From Betaproteobacteria bacterium (GTDB lineage: Bacteria; Pseudomonadota; Gammaproteobacteria; Burkholderiales; Burkholderiaceae): a stretch of 18,792 nt of DNA. Position 1 is the stretch's first letter. Each line of letters starts with the position of its first letter. Location of the stretch: NCBI GenBank assembly GCA_009921765.1, contig RFXC01000064.1:1-18792 (forward strand). Direction: 5' to 3'. Position numbers and translations under genes: made by a program. The notes under the pieces were generated by a model. It saw nothing but the letters and a program-made list of their open reading frames with translations, was not told the DNA's origin and ran no database searches. Positions 1-11,526 of this stretch are shown here, piece by piece.

Positions 1-2
1 AT

Positions 3-4012
<4,010 letters not shown>

Positions 4013-4019
4013 TGACGAT

Positions 4020-4049
4020 GGCTGCGGCGTCTTGCCGCGGCCGTTTGTC
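4020..4049 (+). terminator. Probable terminator of adhC
   Basis: A 9-bp stem (4020-4028 with 4034-4042, one G-U pair) closes a 5-nt GTCTT loop and is followed by GTTTGTC. It begins 8 bp after the adhC stop. The T tract is weak, so termination may be partial. Confidence 0.55.
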
Positions 4050-4067
4050 AGATCCCCACGCTGGCAG

Positions 4068-4101
4068 AAAAAGGGCCGCTTTGCATTGAACAAAGCGGCC
4101 C
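4068..4101 (-). terminator. Rho-independent terminator of the molybdenum hydroxylase operon
   Basis: A perfect 11-bp inverted repeat (GGGCCGCTTTG at 4073-4083, CAAAGCGGCCC at 4091-4101) has a 7-nt loop. Read leftward it is followed at once by TTTTT (AAAAA at 4068-4072 on the plus strand). It starts 30 bp past the large-subunit stop, as expected for the end of the leftward operon. The stem could also stop rightward transcription but lacks a T tract on that side. Confidence 0.85.
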
Positions 4102-4130
4102 ACCAGGCTCACCCTGAGCGTTGGCTGTCG

Positions 4131-6347
4131 CTACGCCTTGAGCGCTGCCAATACCCGTTGCGGCGTCATCGGCAGGTGACGCAGGCGCTTGCCCGTCAAT
4201 GCAAAAAACGCATTGGCTACCGCTGGCCCGGTGCCTGGAACAGCCAGTTCACCCACCATGGTGGGCGTTGGGGTGGTGGAAAGAATGTCGACGTGAATCG
4301 CGGGCGTTTCCGACATGCGAAGCACAGGGTAGTCGTGGAAATTCGATTGCTGCACAACGCCTGCCACCATGCTGACGCGCTCTTTCAGACAGCAACTCAG
4401 CCCCCACACCACCGCGCCTTCAATCTGCGACTTGATGCCGTCGGGATTCATTGCCAGTCCCACATCCACCGCTGTCCAATAGTTGTGCACACGAATCTGG
4501 CCCGAAGTGCGATCGAGCGAAATTTCTGCGACCGCTGCAATCATCGATGCGATGGCAGGCGCGGGACCGTATTCGGTAAATGCGATGCCAAGCGCACGTC
4601 CTGCCTCGCGCCTAGTCCCCCAGTTGGACATTTGCGCCACCCGCTCAATCACTGTCCGGGCCCGCGGGTTGTTGACCAGTGACAGACGCAGAGCGAGTGG
4701 ATCCTGCTTGGTCTCGGCCGCAATTTCATCAAGCATCGATTCAATGGCGAACTTGGTGTAGCCCGCGCCAATGCCCCGGTACGCTGCGGTGCGCGTGCGT
4801 TCCTTTTCCATCAGGTGCTCGGACCGGTAGTGATCAATGGCATAGAAGGGAACTTCCGCGCCACTCATGAAAATCACATCGCGATTGCCCTGCGCTTTCA
4901 GTCGTCCAGGCTCGTACACGAAGTCGCTCACCGGCTCGCCCACCACCCGGTGTTTCCAGCCGGTGATCTTGCCGCTTGCATCCAGGCCCACATCAAGCTT
5001 TTGCGCGGTCATGGGGCGGAAGGTGCCCGCTGCGAGATCGTCTTCACGCGTGAGCAGCAGCTTCACCGGCTTGCCCACGGCTTTGGAGATCAGCGCTGCA
5101 TCGACCGCGTTTTCGACGGTGGCGCGACGACCGTAACCACCACCCAGATACATCTGATTGACTTTCACGCGTTCAGTCGCCAGACCCAGCACGCGGGCCA
5201 CGTCGATCTGCGTGCGCGTGGGCGCCTGCGTGCCCACCCATACCTCGGCGCCATCGGCTCGTGCCGATACCAGACAGTTCATGGGCTCCATTTGCGCGTG
5301 GTAAGCATGATCGGACAGATACTCGCGCGTTATCGTTTTTACCGAGGACGACACGGCTTTCGCTGCGTCTCCCTTGGTACGGTAGTCCTGCGCGGGGCGC
5401 AGATCCTCGCGGGCATGCTGCGCGTAGTCCTGCAGATCCAGGTCGGTATGAATGCCGTTGCCCGGCCTGTTTTCGCTCCAGCTCACCTTCAACTGACGGC
5501 GGGCTTGCACCACCGCTGGAAAACTTGAACCCACCAGTGCAATGCCGTGATCGAGCGTGACCACGTTGGTGATCCCCGGCAACTTTCTGATCGCATCGGC
5601 ATTCGAGGAGACCGGCGAGCCATCCCGTGCCGGCGCACGCGCGAGCGTGGCGTACAGCATGCCGGGCACCACCGCGTCGATGCCGTATTTGGCTGCGCCA
5701 GTGGATTTCGGTACGGCGTCCACCCGGGGCGTGTTCTTGCCCAGCAGCCGGTATTGCGAGCGCTGCTTCAGATCCTTTGCGGCATCGAGCGCCGGCATGG
5801 TGGCGGGGGGCGTTGCGAAGCCTGCAATTTCACCGTAACCCATCTTTCGGCCAGAAGCACTGTGGACCACCATGCTGGGTTCAGTGGTGAGGCTGTTGAG
5901 CGGGACATTCCAGCGATCGGCTGCTGCCTGCATCAACACGCGACGCGTTTGTGCGCCCGCCATACGCAGCGGCGTCCAGTAGCCGAAGGTGGACACACTG
6001 GCGACCACGTACTGCGCCTTGAAGACCGGGTGCGCGTAGGCCGCTGCAACGGGCGACTGTTCCACCACCACCCGGCTCCAATCTGCATCGAGCTCTTCGG
6101 CAACGATGAGGGGCAGGTTGGTCATGATGCCTTGGCCCATTTCGGGCGCTGGCGCCTGGATGGTGATGGTGCCGTCCGGGGCGATCGATACATAGGCGTT
6201 GAAGCTGCGCTTGCCCTGAGCGGTGGCATCCTTTGAATGGACACCAACGCCCAGCGTGATCGCGACCGACAGGCCGGCGCTCGCGCCCATGAATGTGCGG
6301 CGGCTCATGTTCACGCTGATCAGTTCCAGCTTTTCACGTGATTTCAT
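4131..6347 (-). CDS. Molybdopterin-binding large subunit of a xanthine dehydrogenase-family hydroxylase (IorB-like, Tat-exported)
   Basis: This 738-residue molybdenum hydroxylase large subunit belongs to the two-subunit isoquinoline 1-oxidoreductase / aldehyde oxidase-type group, which hydroxylates N-heterocycles or oxidises aldehydes. The N-terminus carries a twin-arginine motif SRRTFMG (Arg16-Arg17), a hydrophobic stretch and an Ala-rich cleavage region near 40-45, so periplasmic export is likely. Molybdopterin-contact motifs include GQGI at 71-74, YLGGGYGRR at 400-408 and YRGIGAGYTKF at 523-533. Glu700 in GELAVPGTGP is the candidate catalytic glutamate. The start is ATG 6347, two bases after the small-subunit stop, with AGGAGG just upstream; the second Met (residue 14) directly before the Tat motif is an alternative. 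A longer reading upstream only shadows the small subunit. There is no CoxL-type active-site signature, so CO dehydrogenase is unlikely. The substrate is unknown. Confidence 0.88.
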   Translation of the reverse strand: MKSREKLELISVNMSRRTFMGASAGLSVAITLGVGVHSKDATAQGKRSFNAYVSIAPDGTITIQAPAPEMGQGIMTNLPLIVAEELDADWSRVVVEQSPVAAAYAHPVFKAQYVVASVSTFGYWTPLRMAGAQTRRVLMQAAADRWNVPLNSLTTEPSMVVHSASGRKMGYGEIAGFATPPATMPALDAAKDLKQRSQYRLLGKNTPRVDAVPKSTGAAKYGIDAVVPGMLYATLARAPARDGSPVSSNADAIRKLPGITNVVTLDHGIALVGSSFPAVVQARRQLKVSWSENRPGNGIHTDLDLQDYAQHAREDLRPAQDYRTKGDAAKAVSSSVKTITREYLSDHAYHAQMEPMNCLVSARADGAEVWVGTQAPTRTQIDVARVLGLATERVKVNQMYLGGGYGRRATVENAVDAALISKAVGKPVKLLLTREDDLAAGTFRPMTAQKLDVGLDASGKITGWKHRVVGEPVSDFVYEPGRLKAQGNRDVIFMSGAEVPFYAIDHYRSEHLMEKERTRTAAYRGIGAGYTKFAIESMLDEIAAETKQDPLALRLSLVNNPRARTVIERVAQMSNWGTRREAGRALGIAFTEYGPAPAIASMIAAVAEISLDRTSGQIRVHNYWTAVDVGLAMNPDGIKSQIEGAVVWGLSCCLKERVSMVAGVVQQSNFHDYPVLRMSETPAIHVDILSTTPTPTMVGELAVPGTGPAVANAFFALTGKRLRHLPMTPQRVLAALKA

Positions 6348-6349
6348 GA

Positions 6350-6802
6350 TCAGGCCTCCTTCGCTGCGCGCTCGATGGCGCTGATAATGCGGTTGTAGGT
6401 GCCGCATCTGCAGATATTGCCGTCCATATGACGCACGATCTGGTCGCGCGATGGATTCTTGTTGGTGGCGAGTAACGCCGCCGCCTGCATGATTTGCCCC
6501 GACTGGCAGTAGCCACACTGCGGCACCTGTTCGGCCACCCAGGCTTTTTGCAACGGATGGTTGCCACCGCCAGGCAGTCCTTCGATCGTGGTCACTTTTT
6601 TGCCTTCGACCACCGACAAGGGCGTGCTGCAGGAACGAATCGGCACACCGTCCACATGCACCGTGCAGACGCCGCACTGCGCGATGCCGCAGCCGTACTT
6701 CGTGCCGGTCAGATTCAGTTCGTCGCGGATGACCCACAAAAGTGGTGTCTCTGCCGGCGCTTTGGACTGCACCGGTACGCCGTTAACAGTGAAGCTTGCC
6801 AT
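6350..6802 (-). CDS. [2Fe-2S]-binding small subunit of the molybdenum hydroxylase
   Basis: This 150-residue electron-transfer subunit relays electrons from the molybdenum centre in the large subunit through two [2Fe-2S] clusters. The ferredoxin-like cluster uses Cys38, Cys43, Cys46 and Cys58; the helical-domain cluster uses Cys96, Cys99, Cys131 and Cys133 (CGYCQSGQ, then CRCG). The length matches stand-alone small subunits. It has no signal peptide and would be exported folded together with the Tat-bearing large subunit, as is known for this family. No FAD (CoxM-type) subunit or cytochrome subunit gene is adjacent, so the final electron acceptor is not encoded here. The ATG at 6802 lies behind a G-rich stretch (CAGGGGG). 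Confidence 0.93.
   Translation of the reverse strand: MASFTVNGVPVQSKAPAETPLLWVIRDELNLTGTKYGCGIAQCGVCTVHVDGVPIRSCSTPLSVVEGKKVTTIEGLPGGGNHPLQKAWVAEQVPQCGYCQSGQIMQAAALLATNKNPSRDQIVRHMDGNICRCGTYNRIISAIERAAKEA
6352..6360 (-). promoter_or_regulatory. Strong ribosome-binding site fixing the large-subunit start
   Basis: Read leftward the bases are AGGAGGCCT, ending 4 bp before the ATG at 6347 and overlapping the last codons and stop of the small subunit. This near-perfect Shine-Dalgarno site supports the 738-residue start rather than a longer reading in the same frame. Confidence 0.75.
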
Positions 6803-6829
6803 GCCGACCCCCTGGAAAATTGAACGCGG

Positions 6830-6858
6830 ATGCTAATCCGGAAGCGCTGTCCTGTCAC
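6830..6858 (-). promoter_or_regulatory. Candidate sigma70 promoter for the molybdenum hydroxylase pair
   Basis: Read leftward there is GTGACA (plus-strand 6853-6858), a 17-bp spacer, then TAGCAT (6830-6835). This is 5/6 and 4/6 to the consensus hexamers. The predicted transcript would start near 6823, leaving a leader of about 20 nt before the small-subunit ATG. It lies in the 87-bp gap after TctC protein 1. Judged by eye only. Confidence 0.35.
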
Positions 6859-6889
6859 GCATGCCCGAGGAGCGCGCGCTGATCATGGC

Positions 6890-7888
6890 TCAAGGTGCCT
6901 GGATGTTTGCGCCCTTGATGAGCTTGTCATACATCTCGAGTTCGCGTCGGATCAGTGCTGCGAATTCGGCTGGCGTGTTGCCCACCAGTTCGTTGCCGCC
7001 CTGCACCTCGATTTTCTGGACGAGCTCATCACTTCGGATCGCCTTCACCACCTCCTGATGGAGCCGCGAGATGATGGCGGGATCGGTCCTGGCGGGCGCG
7101 AACAGGCCGACGAACTGCGTCACCTCGAATCCTTTGAAACCGAGTTCCTGCATGGTGGGGACCTTGGGCAGGGACCCTGCGCGTTTTGGGCCAGACACGG
7201 CGAAGGCGCGCAGCTGTCCCGCTTCGATCAGCGGCGTGGCGGTGATGACCGTGTCGTAGGTGAAAGCCAGATGGCCGCCCAGCAGGTCCGCAAGCGCGGG
7301 GGCGCTCCCCTTGTAGGGCACATGAGTGAGCCGGGTGTTGCTCATCATCGAAAGAAGCTCGCCCGCAAGATGTCCGCCCCCGCCGATTCCGGTTGAGCCG
7401 TAGCTGAGCGAACCGGGCCTGGCTTTGGCCTGCGCAATCAGATCATCGAGCGATTTGATGGACGAAGTCGCCTGGGTGACGAGTACGTACTGAAACGTGA
7501 GGATCTGGCTGATCGGTGCGAGGTCTGTCTGCGGGTCGTAGGCAACCTTTTTCAGAAGCACCGGGTTGATCACAATCGGGCCGCTCGCTGCAGCCAACAG
7601 CGTGTAGCCATCGGGTTGCGCCTTTGCGACCCCCTCGGTACCGATGCCGCCGTTCGCACCGCCGCGGTTCTCGATCACGAACGGGGTATTCATGCTCTCG
7701 GACATACGCCGGGCGACCAGTCGCGCGGTGATGTCGGCGTTGCCACCGGCTGGGTAGGGTACGACCACACGGATCGGCTTGGAGGGATAGGCCTGCGACC
7801 GGGCGTCTTTGGCCAGCCCGAGGCCGAGCGCGAGCATGACGGCGCTCAGAAAGAGGCTGGTCAACCTGGCAGTGGGGAGTTGAGTCAT
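6890..7888 (-). CDS. TctC/Bug-family periplasmic solute-binding protein 1
   Basis: This 332-residue protein of the tripartite tricarboxylate transporter receptor family binds an organic (often carboxylic) acid in the periplasm. A hydrophobic signal segment at about 10-26 precedes a probable cleavage near Ser31-Gln32. Family landmarks are the YPAGGNADITAR ligand-loop motif at about 45-56, DGYTLL, and HVPYKG in the middle. The start ATG 7888 has a weak site (CGGAAC). It sits between the LDH2-type dehydrogenase (30 bp upstream) and the molybdenum hydroxylase genes (87 bp downstream), so its ligand may be a substrate of that cluster. No TctA/TctB membrane genes are present nearby. The ligand cannot be told from sequence. 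Confidence 0.93.
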   Translation of the reverse strand: MTQLPTARLTSLFLSAVMLALGLGLAKDARSQAYPSKPIRVVVPYPAGGNADITARLVARRMSESMNTPFVIENRGGANGGIGTEGVAKAQPDGYTLLAAASGPIVINPVLLKKVAYDPQTDLAPISQILTFQYVLVTQATSSIKSLDDLIAQAKARPGSLSYGSTGIGGGGHLAGELLSMMSNTRLTHVPYKGSAPALADLLGGHLAFTYDTVITATPLIEAGQLRAFAVSGPKRAGSLPKVPTMQELGFKGFEVTQFVGLFAPARTDPAIISRLHQEVVKAIRSDELVQKIEVQGGNELVGNTPAEFAALIRRELEMYDKLIKGANIQAP

Positions 7889-7918
7889 GGGGCGTGTTCC
7901 GGTCGGATTGATGGGGAA

Positions 7919-9022
7919 TTACTTGCTTGGGGCGAGACGGGCGGCATGGGCCTGCATCAGTTCGATGGTTTCCCGTGGCATGCGCAGCCCGTCGCGCCGT
8001 TGCGCCGCCATCCTGTCCAGCTCGATCTCGCCAGGGACGATGACGGGCGATTCAGCGCGCGCGGGTGGGCTGTCGTGAAGGATCTGCGCAAAGTCGCGCA
8101 TGCGCTCGGCAAGCCACGAGGCCGACCCCAGACGTGAGGTGTCAATGAGAATGAAAAAATGCCCGAGGTTCTGGGGTTCATCTGGAGAATCAACCCAGGA
8201 CTTCACATGGGTCAGATAGGCGGCGTTGGAGAATAATCCAGCCAGCATGTCCACCATCAGCGCCAGCCCGTAACCCTTGTGCCCACCGATTGGCAGAAGA
8301 AATCCGTCGAGCGCGGCCCTTGGATCGGTCGTAGGAAGTCCGCCTGCGTCCGTGGCCCAGGTATCGGGTATGGTCTCACCACGCTTCTCCGCACTGCGGA
8401 TTTTGGCGCGCGCCACCACGCTCATTGCCATATCGAGCAGAAAAGGCCGGCCACCGGGATTCGGCACACCAAAGCCAAGCGGGCTGTTGCCCAGTCGTGC
8501 ATCGGTTCCGCCCCAGGGGGCGATGGTTGTGGTGGCATTGCTGCCGATGATTGAGGCGAATCCTGCCTCGGCTGCGATCAGCGAGTAGGGCGAGATCGGG
8601 CCGAAATGGTTGCTGTTGCGTGCCAGCGCCATCGCCAACCCGGTTTCCCGGGCTGTGCGCATGGCTTCGCGCAGGGCGTGCATGCCCACCAGCGGACCGA
8701 CGCCGTTGTCACCGTCGACCGCAATCAGCGAGGGGGCAAGACGCTCTGCCCGAATCTGTGGGCGTGCACGGATACCGCCGCTTAGCAGCCGCTCGCCATA
8801 GGACTCCACTCGGCTGAAGCCGTGGGTGGAAAGCCCGAACAGATCGGCGAGCAGCAGGATGGAACACACATCGCGAGCATCGGGCTCAGTGAGTCCAAGC
8901 CCCATGAACGCGCTTTCACCCAGCGCGCGCAGATCCTCCTCCTTGACGAGGAGGGCGGCAGCGGGCTGGGCTTTACGAGGCTGGAGGTTTCCTGAAGGGG
9001 GTGAGTCGAGGGGCGCAGCCAT
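7919..9022 (-). CDS. LDH2/MDH2-family NAD(P)-dependent oxidoreductase
   Basis: A 367-residue member of the malate/L-lactate dehydrogenase type 2 family, which reduces 2-oxo acids or cyclic imino acids with NAD(P)H. Known members act on malate, sulfolactate, ureidoglycolate or delta1-piperideine-2-carboxylate. Landmarks are STHGFSR near residue 70 (catalytic-histidine region), NSNHFG, LGNSPLGFGVPN and GGHKGYGLALMVD. The ATG at 9022 was chosen because AGGA lies 8 bp upstream and the residues before it look non-coding. An ATG at 9094 would add 24 unlikely residues. It is 93 bp downstream of dadA and 30 bp upstream of TctC protein 1, so co-transcription is likely. Next to dadA, an imino- or oxo-acid reductase role is plausible but inferred. 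Confidence 0.9.
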   Translation of the reverse strand: MAAPLDSPPSGNLQPRKAQPAAALLVKEEDLRALGESAFMGLGLTEPDARDVCSILLLADLFGLSTHGFSRVESYGERLLSGGIRARPQIRAERLAPSLIAVDGDNGVGPLVGMHALREAMRTARETGLAMALARNSNHFGPISPYSLIAAEAGFASIIGSNATTTIAPWGGTDARLGNSPLGFGVPNPGGRPFLLDMAMSVVARAKIRSAEKRGETIPDTWATDAGGLPTTDPRAALDGFLLPIGGHKGYGLALMVDMLAGLFSNAAYLTHVKSWVDSPDEPQNLGHFFILIDTSRLGSASWLAERMRDFAQILHDSPPARAESPVIVPGEIELDRMAAQRRDGLRMPRETIELMQAHAARLAPSK

Positions 9023-9115
9023 GCAGCAATCCTGAGGGGCGAAACATGCATTTTGCCAGTGCTTGTCTGCTGTTCCGCACCGCAACCACCACAAGACTGC
9101 GGGTGACCCCAGGGC

Positions 9116-10411
9116 TCAGGCTGTTGCCATGTCGCCCACGCCCTGTGCGCGGCGCTCAAGACCCACAAAGGCAAAGTCGACCTCGGGTTGCATCCCGCTC
9201 ACGATATGGGCAATGCTCTTGCCCGAGCCGCAGGCGTGCGTCCAGCCCAGTGTGCCGTGACCGGTGTTGAGGAAGAGTTTGCCCACTTTTGATCGACCAA
9301 TGATGGGTACGTTGCTCGGTGTGGCAGGGCGGAGCCCGGTCCAGAACTGCGCGCGTTCGCTGTCGCCGGCGCCCGGGAACAGTTCCTCCACCCGGCGAAC
9401 AATCGCTTCGCACCGGACACGGTTCAGATCGCGGTCATAGCCGTTCAGTTCGGCAGTTCCGGCAATCCGCAGTCGGTCGCTGAGCCGTGAGAACACGAGC
9501 TTGTATTCATCGTCGGTGAGTGAAACCTGGTGCGCCATGGCTGGGTTTCTGACTGGCATGGTGACTGAGTAGCCTTTGGCCGGATAGATCGGCAACTCGA
9601 TTCCCAGCGGTTTCGCGAGCAGTGGGCTGAGCGACCCCATTGCCAGCACATAGGCATCAGCGCGCAGTCGTTGAAAGCGCCCTTCGCTGTCGGTGGCTTC
9701 GACATGATCGACTTCGCCACCGACCTCGCGAATTGCGGTGACCGTATGACTCATCAGGAACCGGACGCCTGCGGCCTCGCAGAGCCTCACCAGTTCGCGT
9801 GCGAAGCGGTTGGCATCGCCCGATTCGTCTTCGCTGGTATAGGTTGCGCCCGCAAGCTTCGGGCGAATATGCGCCAGGGCAGGCTCGATTCGAACGGCTT
9901 CATCGGCAGAAACCACGCGGCGATCGCAGCCGAGTTCGCGCATCTGTGCGGCCGGGGCCTCGGCGGCGTCAAACTCTTTCTCGCTGGTGTAAAAATGCAG
10001 AATGCCCTGGGTGCGTTGATCGTAGGAAAGGCCAGTGTCGCGGCGCAATTGCTGAAGCGTGTCCCGGCTGTAGGTGCCCAGCCTGACGATCTGTTCGATG
10101 TTCCGGCGGGTGCGAGCGGGCGTGCACTCGCGCAGAAACCCCAGAGCCCAGCGCCACTGGCGGGCATCGGCGCGCAGACGAAAGAGGAGCGGGGCATCTT
10201 CCTGGCCCAGCCACTTGAGTACCTTCAGCGGCGCACCCGGATTGGCCCAGGGCTCGGCGTGGCTCACAGAAATCTGGCCGCCGTTCGCAAAACTGGTTTC
10301 GGCAGCCGCGGCCGCCTGGCGGTCGACTACGGTGACATCGTGCCCCTGCTGGCGCAGAAAGTAGGCGGAGGTGACACCAAGCAGACCGGCTCCGAGCACG
10401 ATGACTTTCAT
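9116..10411 (-). CDS. dadA: D-amino acid dehydrogenase (DadA family, FAD-dependent)
   Basis: This 431-residue flavoprotein oxidises D-amino acids to 2-oxo acids and ammonia, passing electrons to the respiratory quinone pool at the inner membrane face. The N-terminus MKVIVLGAGLLG is the FAD Rossmann motif. The C-terminal region carries TGLRPATPSNVPIIG and NTGHGTLGWTHACGSG, both characteristic of DadA. Length matches the family (about 430). The ATG at 10411 is preceded by AAGGA at suitable spacing; upstream in-frame codons are AT-rich intergenic DNA. No DadX racemase accompanies it. DadA-like paralogues acting on other D-imino acids such as D-proline or hydroxyproline are possible, especially given the LDH2-family gene downstream. 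Confidence 0.9.
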   Translation of the reverse strand: MKVIVLGAGLLGVTSAYFLRQQGHDVTVVDRQAAAAAETSFANGGQISVSHAEPWANPGAPLKVLKWLGQEDAPLLFRLRADARQWRWALGFLRECTPARTRRNIEQIVRLGTYSRDTLQQLRRDTGLSYDQRTQGILHFYTSEKEFDAAEAPAAQMRELGCDRRVVSADEAVRIEPALAHIRPKLAGATYTSEDESGDANRFARELVRLCEAAGVRFLMSHTVTAIREVGGEVDHVEATDSEGRFQRLRADAYVLAMGSLSPLLAKPLGIELPIYPAKGYSVTMPVRNPAMAHQVSLTDDEYKLVFSRLSDRLRIAGTAELNGYDRDLNRVRCEAIVRRVEELFPGAGDSERAQFWTGLRPATPSNVPIIGRSKVGKLFLNTGHGTLGWTHACGSGKSIAHIVSGMQPEVDFAFVGLERRAQGVGDMATA

Positions 10412-10440
10412 GTCCAATCCTTCTGGGAAGAGGTAAGGAA

Positions 10441-10512
10441 CATGCATCGTAGGGAAGAACAATACATAAAGTCCAATGCATTGTTTTAATGTTTTATATG
10501 CATTTAAAGTTG
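10441..10512. promoter_or_regulatory. AT-rich divergent control region with ATGCAT repeats
   Basis: The spacer between dadA (leftward) and the enoyl-CoA hydratase gene (rightward) is far more AT-rich than its surroundings. It contains three ATGCAT hexamers (10442-10447, 10476-10481, 10498-10503). The middle one is the core of a perfect 10-bp palindrome CAATGCATTG (10474-10483). This looks like a divergent promoter with an operator. No convincing pair of sigma70 hexamers was found on either strand. The rest of the spacer to 10606 shows nothing recognisable. Confidence 0.4.
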
Positions 10513-10606
10513 TTTGTGGTGATGCGAAGCCTGGGCGTATTTCAGGCATGTGAGCGGCTGCTTGGCAAACCGGGGGCATCCATGTACGGTCTGCCTGACC
10601 GCCCAC

Positions 10607-10612
10607 AAGGAG
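10607..10612 (+). promoter_or_regulatory. Ribosome-binding site pointing to a TTG start
   Basis: AAGGAG at 10607-10612 is one base from the GTG at 10614 but 7 bp from the in-frame TTG at 10620. The usual spacing favours TTG as the initiation codon of the enoyl-CoA hydratase-family gene. Confidence 0.55.
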
Positions 10613-10619
10613 AGTGCAG

Positions 10620-11444
10620 TTGGAAGCCCCTGTCAAACTTGCGCCGCACGGAGCCGAACGCTTTCCAGAAGGCCTGCTGATCGAGCGTCATGGCGCGGTG
10701 ATGACCCTCACCATCGATCGTGAGGACGACATGAACCGGCTGATACCCCAGGTACTGGTGCGCCTGGGCGCTATCGCGGAGGCTTTGCGCGATGATGATC
10801 AAACCCAGGTACTGATCATCACTGGCGCTGGCAGCGCATTTTTTTCAATGGGGATCATGAACCCCGTCATCCGTGCCCAGCTCTCGAAGGACGAAGTCGT
10901 CCGTCTGGTGATGATGGCAAACCGGGTCTTTGATGCGATCGAGGCCCTGCCGCAGATCGTAATCGCGTGTATCAACGGAAAGGTGCTCGCCGGAGCCGTG
11001 GAGCTCTGTCTTGCCTGTGATATTCGTTATGCGGCCGACCACGCAACACTCTGTATGCCGGAGGCGGCCTGGGGCGGGTTTCCCGGTGCTGGCGGTCCCG
11101 TTCGGCTGCCCCAGTTGGTGGGCCGGGCGAGGGCGCTTGACCTCATCTGCACGGCGCGCGAGATCAGCAGCGAAGCCATGCGCGACTACGGCATCGTTCA
11201 AGAACTCTACCCCGGCACGACATTACGCGACTCGGTGGCCGCCATTGCGGCTCGCATTGCAACCAGCGGGCCGCTCGCCACCCGTGGCGCCAAGCAGATC
11301 GTGAATTCGCGACTCGCACCAGGTTTCAAGCCGGCGCGCGAACTCGCCGACACCTTGCGGCGGCACCTGGAGTGGACTCATGACGTCGATGAAGGTATCG
11401 CTGCGCATCGCGAGAACCGAGCGCCGCGCTTTACCGGTCGATAA
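10620..11444 (+). CDS. Enoyl-CoA hydratase/isomerase (crotonase) family protein
   Basis: This 274-residue crotonase-fold cytoplasmic enzyme acts on acyl-CoA thioesters. The two glutamates used for water addition in true hydratases are conserved 20 residues apart: Glu128 (AGAVELCLACD) and Glu148 (CMPEAAWGG). The oxyanion-hole region GFPGAGGPVRL is present. The first CoA-loop segment reads GSAFFSMGIMNPV, in place of the usual G-ADIKE form, so substrate shape may differ from standard beta-oxidation hydratases. The TTG at 10620 is preferred by ribosome-site spacing; GTG 10614 would add two residues. It is followed 82 bp downstream by TctC protein 2 on the same strand. The substrate is unknown; isomerase, hydratase or lyase activity are all possible in this family. 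Confidence 0.85.
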   Translation: MEAPVKLAPHGAERFPEGLLIERHGAVMTLTIDREDDMNRLIPQVLVRLGAIAEALRDDDQTQVLIITGAGSAFFSMGIMNPVIRAQLSKDEVVRLVMMANRVFDAIEALPQIVIACINGKVLAGAVELCLACDIRYAADHATLCMPEAAWGGFPGAGGPVRLPQLVGRARALDLICTAREISSEAMRDYGIVQELYPGTTLRDSVAAIAARIATSGPLATRGAKQIVNSRLAPGFKPARELADTLRRHLEWTHDVDEGIAAHRENRAPRFTGR

Positions 11445-11526
11445 CCGCTCGGGAATGATCCGTCTGCCGAGCGCCCGCCCTCGATTTGAACGCCGTGTTG
11501 GGCCAATGATCAGAATGGAGGAGACG

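Noticed and set aside
4131..6347. CO dehydrogenase large subunit (coxL)
   Set aside because: The characteristic CoxL active-site cysteine signature is absent; the YLGGGYGRR form and Tat signal fit the isoquinoline oxidoreductase-like group, and no FAD subunit is present.
6348..6737. N-terminal extension of the molybdenum hydroxylase large subunit by 130 residues
   Set aside because: The extension reads the small-subunit gene in another frame, is Arg/His-rich, and a strong AGGAGG site plus a Tat signal mark the start at 6347.
10489..10680. 63-residue rightward small protein upstream of the crotonase gene
   Set aside because: No ribosome site, overlaps the crotonase start in another frame, no recognisable features.
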